From assembly GCA_031255315.1 (NCBI GenBank), contig JAIRSS010000103.1:1-10432 (forward strand): a stretch of 10,432 bases of DNA. The letters run 5' to 3'. The notes beneath the pieces were generated by a model. The model did not search any database. It saw only the letters and a program-made list of their open reading frames with translations, and was not told the DNA's origin. This DNA comes from Spirochaetaceae bacterium (GTDB lineage Bacteria; Spirochaetota; Spirochaetia; Treponematales; Breznakiellaceae). Of this stretch, positions 1-5,119 are shown piece by piece. Made by a program: the position numbers and the translations under genes. The first letter of the stretch is position 1. Each line of letters opens with the position of its first letter.

Positions 1-84
1 CCGGCGGCTTGCCGGGCCCTTCCGGGTAGGGTTCATAGGCTGAGTATCCTGTGGCCCCTACAAGGTCATTTCGAAAGGTTTCTC

Positions 85-315
85 CTAATTCCTCCTTTCA
101 CGAGCTTCGTGACGCAACCCCGGGCCTCCCCCCGTTTCACCATCCGCCCGATAAGCACCGGGCTTCCCCAAAAAATGGTACGGGTCAAAGCCAACCTCCC
201 ATCTCCCGATCACATCGCTGTCCGCCCTGTCGCCGGACCGTCTTTTCCGGTCATCCAAGACCGCCATCAAAACCGAATCCTTGTGGACATCCAACCCAAT
301 GTAGTACTCTTTCAT
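85..315 (-). pseudogene. IS110-family transposase, N-terminal fragment
   Basis: The ATG at 315 is preceded by a good Shine-Dalgarno (AGGAGG, about 6 bases upstream) and encodes MKEYYIGLDVHKDSVLMAVL, the typical first strand of the DEDD (RuvC-like) domain of IS110-family transposases, with the first catalytic Asp in GLDVHK. After about 25 residues the protein stops resembling the family, and the frame ends after 76 residues, whereas intact members are roughly 300-400 residues long. No DEDD continuation or C-terminal transposase_20 serine region is visible in any frame down to position 1. I read this as a 3'-deleted remnant, inactive. It lies divergent to the decayed IS30 gene, and about 70 bases separate the two, so one element probably inserted in or next to the other. 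The family call rests on the N-terminal motif only. Confidence 0.75.
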
Positions 316-323
316 ACGTGCCT

Positions 324-354
324 CCTGTGTTAAATGTGGTAATTCTACCACAGG
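324..354. repeat. Nested inverted repeats upstream of the IS110 fragment
   Basis: CCTGTG (324-329) pairs with CACAGG (349-354), and inside it GTGGTA (336-341) pairs with TACCAC (346-351). The two pairings share bases, so they are alternatives. They sit directly upstream of the IS110-type start codon, where IS110-group elements carry the non-coding left end that specifies their bridge RNA. Only about 70 bases separate the start codon from the IS30-like sequence, so any such region would be truncated. Function is not established. Confidence 0.4.
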
Positions 355-385
355 TAGTAAACCCACGGCTTTTAACCGGGGGGCA

Positions 386-1205
386 CTTCATATTGTCTAT
401 AGCGGAGATGAAAGAAACGCGCTACAGGCAATGGAGGGCATGGGCCTGCCCAAATGCTATGAGGCGGTGATACTCGGCAAGCATCTCGGCAACGTCTACC
501 GGGAGTTGGACCGTAACAGCTCAGGCGGCGTGTATACCGGGAACGAAGCCCACAGGGCGAGCGTACGGAGGCGTCTGGAGAACAAGCCAAGCCCCAAGCT
601 TGACGACTCCGCGCTTACCGGGGAAGAGTACCTCAAGCCGCCCTGAAATCTGGTCTGCGGACAGGTCTTGTTTGAACAACCTCATAATTTCCCCGGAGAG
701 GAGGGAAAGCAGGCTTTGACATCGACCATCTACACCTATCTCTACAAGGAAACGGCAAAGGACCCTACGCCGAGAGAGCATTTTCGGCAAGGGCAGGGAA
801 AACCGCAGTTGTCCTTTACCCCCTTCCGTGTTTCCATCGTTTGTTGACGGGAAAACAAAACTGCTCCAGGGGGCGGCAACTTTGAACCGGGTCGCCGTCC
901 GTGCCTTCAAGCCGATACCCGAGGGGATGCGGAACACTCTGACGTTGGACAACGGCAAGGAATTCGCGGCGCATAAGGAACTGTCGCAAGCGCTCGGACT
1001 CGATATCTACTTCGCCCATCCGTATCACTCATGGGAGCGGGGGCTTAACGAACATACCGACGGGTTGATACGGCAGTACCTGCCTAAAAAGATACCGTTT
1101 GACACGCCGACGCAAAAACAACTTGACAAAATTGTTGATAAAATCAACAATCGTCCGCGCAAGGTTTTAGGCTACCCGACTCCTTACGAAGTTTTTTCGC
1201 CGTAA
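386..1205 (+). pseudogene. IS30-family transposase, decayed (deletion, frameshift, internal inversion)
   Basis: An N-terminal helix-turn-helix region is readable from about 386 (SGDERNALQAMEGMG, then LGKHLGNVYRELDRNS and a basic RRRLENK stretch). The C-terminal half is in another frame (from about 837): TLTLDNGKEFA holds the second catalytic Asp, YFAHPYHSWERGLNEHTDG holds the Glu, and NNRPRKVLGYPTPYEVF is the classic IS30 end, closed by TAA at 1203-1205. Between HFRQG (ending about 793) and FVDGKTK (837) some 40 residues expected in the family, including the GDWEGD-type first Asp, are missing, and the frame changes, with TGA at 845-847. A stop near 644 is explained by the inverted segment at 618-696. 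No start codon is certain and no terminal inverted repeats were identified. The gene cannot encode an active DDE transposase. Confidence 0.85.
618..696. other. 79-bp micro-inversion within the IS30 transposase
   Basis: The segment is bounded by the 8-bp inverted repeats CCGGGGAA (618-625) and TTCCCCGG (689-696). On the plus strand it contains an in-frame TGA. On the minus strand the same bases encode RLFKQDLSADQISGRLEV, which matches the IS30 motif usually seen as W/L-SPEQISGRLK. Replacing 618-696 by its reverse complement gives a continuous plus-strand frame joining KLDDSALTGEIMRLF to LFPGEEGKQALTSTIYTYLY, the expected order in IS30 transposases (QISGRL before TIY-Y-Y). This was worked out by hand and the frame is exactly preserved. 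Confidence 0.85.
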
Positions 1206-1240
1206 AATTCGCACTTCAAAAAAAATTCGGCGAATGAAGA

Positions 1241-1343
1241 ACCCAGGAGCAAGCTCTTGGGTATCAAAGATTTCACCTTGAAATCTTTGCCTTTGTGGGG
1301 GAACAAATCCCCCCCCACACCCAGTTACTGTAGCAAGCTGCGG
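1241..1343. repeat. Cluster of four hairpins between IS30 remnant and dus
   Basis: Four consecutive inverted repeats occupy this stretch. ACCCAGGAGC pairs with GCTCTTGGGT (1241-1262, one G-T pair). CAAAGATTTCA pairs perfectly with TGAAATCTTTG (1265-1289, 3-base loop). TGTGGGGG pairs with CCCCCACA (1294-1301 with 1312-1319, next to a run of eight C). CTGTAGC pairs with GCTGCGG (1328-1343, two G-T pairs). The first and fourth share the core AGCAAGCT. They lie between the ends of two convergent genes and could terminate transcription or be a REP-like repeat. No hairpin is followed by a proper T run, so terminator activity is only possible. Confidence 0.6.
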
Positions 1344-1387
1344 GGTATTAAACCAAATGCTCCGCAAATAAAAAAAATCGTGACTAT

Positions 1388-2410
1388 TCAGCCGTCCTGC
1401 AAGGTATGCGCTTCCCGTTCTTCCGCGAAATAGCTCCGCCAGGCCCGCTCAATTCCCCCAAGGCTTTCCTCCCGGTTGAGCAGGTTCTTGACGTAGGTTC
1501 CCCATTTCAGGTTGTCGCAGAAATAGCTGAAGAAACGCCTTGCCCGGCTCAGGTGAAATTCCGGGGGCTGGCAGCGGGCAAGAAGTTCCAGGAAACGGAC
1601 CCCTGTTTCTTCCAGGTTAACAGTGCCGGGGACCTTTTCCCCTCCCGCCGCCCCGGCTGTTTCAGCCGTTCCGGGAAGCCTGCGGTCCAGCCTCCGGGCA
1701 ACGGCAAATATCCAGGGCCGGCGGACTGCGGCGCGGCCTACCATAACGGGGCCGCTTTTGGCCCGCCTGAGCATTTCTTCCGGGGAAGCGATATCCCCGT
1801 TCCCCGCCACGGGAATGTTCAAGTCCCCCCGCAGGCGCTCCACATAGTCCCAGCGGGCGTTCCGGCGGAATTTTTCCCCCGCCGTACGGGGGTGCAGGGT
1901 GATCAGATCCACCCCTTCTTCCTCAAGGCGGCGGCAAAACCGGAGAAGTTCCTCAAAATCGTCCCGGAAACCTATCCTTAACTTGACGCTGAGCCGCCGG
2001 CTCACTACCCGCCGTACCCGGCCCGCCAAGGCTCCCGCAGCCTCAGCCGATGCCATCCAGGCTACCCCGGCCCCAACACGGCGGATGGCCGGAGCCGCGC
2101 AGCCCATGTTGATGTCGATGCCCAGGCAGGGGCCGCCCTCAAATTCCCGCCGGTCCAGCAGGCCGGCGGCCCGTTCAAGCTGGTCCGGATCGGAGCCCAC
2201 AAGCTGGTAAACCAGCTTTTCCGGGCAGGGGCCGCCGTCCAGGTACCAGCGCTCGAAGGGGCCGCCCCCCAGAAGCGCCCCGGCGCTTATCATCTCCGTA
2301 AAATACTCGTCGGGACCTTCGCCCTCCTCCCCGCCAAATCCGGCGATAAGTTCCCGTAAGGCCCGGTGGCTGATTTCCGCCATGGGCGCCAGCATAAAGA
2401 TCTTCCGCAT
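1388..2410 (-). CDS. dus: tRNA-dihydrouridine synthase (Dus family, PF01207-type)
   Basis: Dus enzymes are FMN-dependent reductases that convert specific tRNA uridines to dihydrouridine. The 340-residue protein starts MRKIFMLAPMAEISHRALR (the FMN-barrel APM motif). It carries the catalytic cysteine in NMGCAAP (about C104), then VKLRIG (about 142-147), TLHPRT (171-176) and AGNGDI (202-207), and VGRAAVRRPWIF (224-235) replaces the common GRGALGNPWLF phosphate-binding motif. A helical C-terminal domain with FCDNLKWGTY follows. Residues after Cys104 differ from the usual GCP, making it a divergent member, and the subfamily (DusA/B/C) is not assigned. I chose the ATG at 2410 because the family begins right there. 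The frame stays open to a GTG at 2560, but that 50-residue extension runs through a repeat-rich spacer and looks non-coding. No clear Shine-Dalgarno is visible. It may be cotranscribed with rlmB upstream, although the spacer is 248 bp. Confidence 0.88.
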   Translation of the reverse strand: MRKIFMLAPMAEISHRALRELIAGFGGEEGEGPDEYFTEMISAGALLGGGPFERWYLDGGPCPEKLVYQLVGSDPDQLERAAGLLDRREFEGGPCLGIDINMGCAAPAIRRVGAGVAWMASAEAAGALAGRVRRVVSRRLSVKLRIGFRDDFEELLRFCRRLEEEGVDLITLHPRTAGEKFRRNARWDYVERLRGDLNIPVAGNGDIASPEEMLRRAKSGPVMVGRAAVRRPWIFAVARRLDRRLPGTAETAGAAGGEKVPGTVNLEETGVRFLELLARCQPPEFHLSRARRFFSYFCDNLKWGTYVKNLLNREESLGGIERAWRSYFAEEREAHTLQDG

Positions 2411-2434
2411 AGTATACTTTACAAATATTCGAGC

Positions 2435-2446
2435 CTGTTCCAAAAC
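2435..2446. repeat. Single copy of the CTGTTCCAAAAC repeat core
   Basis: CTGTTCCAAAAC here is identical to the reverse complement of GTTTTGGAACAG at 4907-4918 and 5045-5056. In this spot only one arm is present, and it lies just upstream of the dus start codon at the edge of a hairpin. Confidence 0.65.
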
Positions 2447-2497
2447 CCGGTTGGTGCGAACCTCCGGTTCGATGAATCGGTAAATTGACCAGCCGGG
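2446..2497 (-). promoter_or_regulatory. Structured leader upstream of dus
   Basis: CCCGGTTGG (2446-2454) pairs with CCAGCCGGG (2489-2497) over nine positions with one G-T pair, and within it CGAACC (2457-2462) pairs with GGTTCG (2466-2471). Read on the minus strand, the stem-loop precedes the dus ATG by about 35 bases and is followed immediately by TTTT, so it resembles a weak terminator or attenuator. It does not match a riboswitch class I recognise, and regulation is inference. Confidence 0.4.
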
Positions 2498-2552
2498 CCT
2501 TTGGGTGTTCCCTCCCGTCTGTGAATCGAATAGAGAAGAAGCGCCTGGCAGC

Positions 2553-2640
2553 TGTTGCACTTGTGGATTTTTGTGCCATCAGTAACGCAAAAATCCCGAT
2601 TATCCGGCCTGCTTTGGGATTTTACGCACGAAGTGCAACA
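2553..2640. repeat. Compound inverted-repeat element with competing stems
   Basis: The outer arms TGTTGCACTT (2553-2562) and AAGTGCAACA (2631-2640) are perfectly complementary. Inside, GGATTTTTG (2565-2573) pairs with CAAAAATCC (2588-2596), while AAAATCCC (2590-2597) can instead pair with GGGATTTT (2616-2623), so the two inner stems exclude each other. The element lies 18 bases past the rlmB stop and upstream of dus. It may act as a transcription terminator or processing site for the minus-strand genes, or be a small mobile hairpin element. There is no T run after the stems. Confidence 0.6.
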
Positions 2641-2658
2641 AACTGCTAGCGGCCTCCG

Positions 2659-3438
2659 TCAAGATTTCTTCGATTTTGCCCGGCTTTGCCCGCCCTGCCG
2701 CCGTTGTCTCATGACCTCGTAAAACAGCACCCCCGCCGCCACCGACACATTAAGGGAATCTATCCTGCCCTGGGCGGGTATGCCTACCAGTCCATCGCAG
2801 GATTCCTTGAGAAGGCGGGAAATACCTGACCCCTCGCCGCCCAGGATAAGCGCGGTTCGCCCCCGCATATCCCGGCTGTACACCGCCTCGCCTTTCATAT
2901 CCGCGCCGTAGATCCAAAACCCCGCGTCTTTCAGGTCCTGCACGGCCCGGGGCAGATTCGCCTCTTCCGCAACGGATACCCATGAAACCGCGCCGGCGGA
3001 AGTTTGAGCGACGGTTTCGGCGTGTTTGGCGGTCCTCCGGTTCCGGGTAACTACCAGGTCCACCCCAAACTGATCGCAGGACCTGAGTATCGCGCCGTAA
3101 TTGTGGGGATCGGTAATCTCGTCCAGGACAGCAACGAGGGCGTCCTTCCGGTCTCCCAAGCCGGCGATAAACGCTCTCAAACTTATTTCCCCGTTCGTTC
3201 CAGTCTGATGGGAACCACCTTCATCCATCACAAGAGCTACACCCCGGTGGCCGGGGGCAAGACGGTCAAGCTCGTGAGTCCCTACCCGGTTCACCTGTAT
3301 CTTGCGGGACGACGCCAAGGCCGCGATTTCCTTCGCCCGGGGGCCTGGTTTTGCCACGAGCAACGGCCCCGCGCTTTGTTCCGGACGGGCGGATTTTATG
3401 GCTTCCTCAATGGCGTGAAATCCTGTTATGTAGATCAT
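2659..3438 (-). CDS. rlmB: 23S rRNA 2'-O-ribose methyltransferase, RlmB/TrmH (SpoU) family
   Basis: RlmB-type SPOUT enzymes use S-adenosylmethionine to methylate the 2'-OH of a guanosine in 23S rRNA (G2251 in E. coli). The 259-residue protein has the N-terminal substrate-binding domain (MIYITGFHAIEEAI, to about residue 72, containing HRGVAL). A knotted catalytic domain follows with all three SpoU motifs: DEITDPHNYGAILR (106-119, with N113 and R119), ILGGEGSGIS (198-207) and IPAQGRIDSLNVSVAAGVLFYE (220-241, key residues S228, N230 and S232). The tail is basic (RQRRQGGQSRAKSKKS). Its length is normal for the family. The start overlaps the stop of the upstream nuclease gene as ATGA (3435-3438), which indicates translational coupling. 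The exact rRNA position methylated is inferred from family only, and a tRNA-methylating TrmH paralogue cannot be fully excluded. Confidence 0.92.
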   Translation of the reverse strand: MIYITGFHAIEEAIKSARPEQSAGPLLVAKPGPRAKEIAALASSRKIQVNRVGTHELDRLAPGHRGVALVMDEGGSHQTGTNGEISLRAFIAGLGDRKDALVAVLDEITDPHNYGAILRSCDQFGVDLVVTRNRRTAKHAETVAQTSAGAVSWVSVAEEANLPRAVQDLKDAGFWIYGADMKGEAVYSRDMRGRTALILGGEGSGISRLLKESCDGLVGIPAQGRIDSLNVSVAAGVLFYEVMRQRRQGGQSRAKSKKS

Positions 3439-4847
3439 GCTAGTTCGTAGGTCCTGCCATACCTGACAATTTCAGAATCTCCCCAGCCCTTTGCGGCCAG
3501 GTATCGTTTGAACGCCCCTTGCGCCTTCGGCTCCCCATGAACCAGGAAGACGCGCTTGAGACGGGAGGTATCCAGCGCGGCGAGCCATTCTTCAGCCTCG
3601 ACATAATCCGCGTGAGCGCTGAAAGCGTCGATCTCCTCCACCGTCGCCCGGCGTTTGAACCATTGGCCGTGAATCTTCAGGTCCTGCTCTTTGCGCTGTA
3701 TACGCCGGCCCAGGGTATCCTTGGCCATGTAGCCTACCGTGAGAATCGTGGTATGGGGATCGCCGATGCTGTTTATCAGATGATGCTGGATGCGCCCGGC
3801 CTCGCACATGCCGTCAGCGGAAATGATGATAAGCGGCCCCCTGTGGTTGTTCAGCGCTTTGGATTCAGCTACGCTGGTGGTAAAGTACAGTGAATTGAAC
3901 CCAAAAGGATTCTTGTGATGCAGGGTGAACGCCTGGTGAACGTCCTCATCGTAACATTCGGGGTGAATCTGGAAGATGGTAGTGGCGTTAGCGGCCATAG
4001 GAGAATCCACATAGATGGGAATTTCCGGGATGCTCCCCTCGTCGGTAAGCAGATGGAAATAGTAGACCAATTCCTGCGTCCGCTCAATGGCAAAGGCGGG
4101 GATGATGATGCGCCCCCGGGTTTCCGCCGTCCGGTTTACGACAGCCGCCACCTGTTTCATAGCGTCCCGGGCGGCGGCGTGGCGCCGGTCGCCGTAGGTG
4201 CTTTCCAAGACAATATAGTCCGCTGCCGGAAGCCGCACGTCCGGGTTCCGAATGATAGGTTTTCCTGGCCGGCCCAGATCCCCGGAAAAGAGGATACGCG
4301 CCTCTTCCCCGCCTTTTTTCACGGAGATCAGCGCCAACGCAGATCCCAGGATATGGCCCGCGTCGAAAAATTCCAGCTTCACGCCGTCGCCGATATACAC
4401 GGGCCGGTTGTAAGACGCCGTTACCATCAGGTTCGATACGGCAACCACGTCCGCTTCGCTGAAAAGCGGCTGCCAGTCAAAAGCCTCTCCCTTTTTACGA
4501 GCCTGTTTCTGAAGATACTCAGCGTCCCGGGCCTGTATCTTGGCGGAATCCATCATGATAAGACTCGCCAGGTCCCGGCTTGCGGGAGTGGCGTAGATGT
4601 TGCCCCGATAGCCCTGCCTGGCCAGAACCGGCAGGAGGCCGCAATGATCGTAATGGCCGTGAGTTAGGATGACGCTTTCAATCCGGTCAACCGGTATGCC
4701 GAAATTCCGGTTCTTTCGGTCAGCTTCCGCCCGGCTCCCCTGAAAAGCCCCGCAGTCTATCAGAAAACACCGGCCGTCTACTTCAAGCACATGCTTTGAA
4801 CCGGTTACTTCTTCCGCCGCGCCAAGAGAATAAAAGGTGATATTCAT
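3435..4847 (-). CDS. Beta-CASP metallo-beta-lactamase RNA nuclease (CPSF73/Ysh1-like)
   Basis: This 470-residue protein has every signature of a beta-CASP ribonuclease. The zinc motif HGHYDH (63-68) is followed by GHILGSA (H165), LFSGDLG (D190) and motif A ESTYGDR (E215). DSPMA (281-285) lies in the CASP insertion and ISADGMCEAGRIQHH at 342-356. Motif B is FSAHAD (H412) and motif C LVHGE (H437), ahead of the short RMMBL-like end. Such bacterial proteins cleave RNA with two zinc ions, and the domain order is that of the Thermus TTHA0252 type rather than RNase J, which is longer. It is probably cytoplasmic, as no signal peptide is visible. The gene overlaps rlmB by four bases, so the two are most likely cotranscribed and linked to RNA maturation. 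The start ATG has no evident Shine-Dalgarno but sits just after an A+T-rich TATTATATT. The natural substrate is unknown. Confidence 0.9.
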   Translation of the reverse strand: MNITFYSLGAAEEVTGSKHVLEVDGRCFLIDCGAFQGSRAEADRKNRNFGIPVDRIESVILTHGHYDHCGLLPVLARQGYRGNIYATPASRDLASLIMMDSAKIQARDAEYLQKQARKKGEAFDWQPLFSEADVVAVSNLMVTASYNRPVYIGDGVKLEFFDAGHILGSALALISVKKGGEEARILFSGDLGRPGKPIIRNPDVRLPAADYIVLESTYGDRRHAAARDAMKQVAAVVNRTAETRGRIIIPAFAIERTQELVYYFHLLTDEGSIPEIPIYVDSPMAANATTIFQIHPECYDEDVHQAFTLHHKNPFGFNSLYFTTSVAESKALNNHRGPLIIISADGMCEAGRIQHHLINSIGDPHTTILTVGYMAKDTLGRRIQRKEQDLKIHGQWFKRRATVEEIDAFSAHADYVEAEEWLAALDTSRLKRVFLVHGEPKAQGAFKRYLAAKGWGDSEIVRYGRTYELA

Positions 4848-4889
4848 GGGAATATAATAGTAAAAAATGAATTGCTATGACAGGTGAGT

Positions 4890-4918
4890 CTGGTTCAAAA
4901 CCTTCAGTTTTGGAACAG
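4890..4918. repeat. Inverted-repeat element, CTGTTCCAAAAC family (copy A)
   Basis: CTGGTTCAAAAC (4890-4901) and GTTTTGGAACAG (4907-4918) form a 12-position stem around the loop CTTCA, with two non-Watson-Crick positions. It lies 43 bases upstream of the beta-CASP gene start and is one of two hairpin copies of the same repeat in this spacer. Confidence 0.75.
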
Positions 4919-4972
4919 CAACCTTTAAAAAACGCAGTTTTGTCAACACTTCGGTTCACAGGCTGAAAGCCG

Positions 4973-4986
4973 CGGACTTTAGTCCG
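4973..4986. repeat. Perfect short hairpin CGGACT-TT-AGTCCG
   Basis: CGGACT (4973-4978) and AGTCCG (4981-4986) are perfectly complementary with only TT between. It lies between the two copies of the CTGTTCCAAAAC repeat in the divergent spacer 4848-5119. No coding signal is present there. Confidence 0.55.
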
Positions 4987-5002
4987 AATAAACAGTAAGA
5001 GG

Positions 5003-5056
5003 CTGGTCCAAAACTGTGCGCACTAGCGCACAGTCAGTCAATTAGTTTTGGAACAG
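5003..5056. repeat. Inverted-repeat element, CTGTTCCAAAAC family (copy B, nested hairpin)
   Basis: The outer arms CTGGTCCAAAAC (5003-5014) and GTTTTGGAACAG (5045-5056) pair at 11 of 12 positions and enclose a second, perfect stem: CTGTGCGC (5014-5021), ACTA, GCGCACAG (5026-5033). It ends 63 bases before the start codon of the ABC exporter, so it may shape that gene's leader or simply be a repeat that landed there. Confidence 0.75.
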
Positions 5057-5119
5057 CTTTAAATGTGTAGAATACCGACAGGGTCTTAGACGAGGAAAAA
5101 GTCCGAAAGGAAGGCAGCG

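Noticed and set aside
1..92. Open minus-strand frame at the left edge (reads GATGYSAYEPYPEG) that could be the start or middle of another protein.
   Set aside because: It is short, has no start codon in the window and no family resemblance I can name. It begins just after a TGA and may be leftover sequence from the transposon debris.
521..958. Minus-strand open frame of 145 residues across the IS30 remnant.
   Set aside because: Only about 26 codons of it look protein-like, and they are the flipped piece of the plus-strand transposase. The rest is antisense of a recognisable gene.
2446..2497. Possible tRNA-like fold because of GGTTCG next to a long acceptor-like stem.
   Set aside because: No anticodon arm or D arm can be drawn, and the GGTTCG pairs with CGAACC across only a three-base loop, unlike a T arm.
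2411..2560. 50-residue N-terminal extension of the dihydrouridine synthase from a GTG at 2560.
   Set aside because: The extension covers hairpins and a dispersed repeat, and Dus proteins start at the MRKIFMLAPM position.
3915..4667. Long plus-strand open frame opposite the beta-CASP gene.
   Set aside because: It is the antisense of a gene with all catalytic motifs intact, and G+C-rich DNA commonly gives such frames.
5085..5119. GAGGAAAAAGTCC before the exporter start resembles a conserved core piece of RNase P RNA.
   Set aside because: The rest of RNase P RNA is absent, the spacing is wrong, and the stretch serves as a normal Shine-Dalgarno region.
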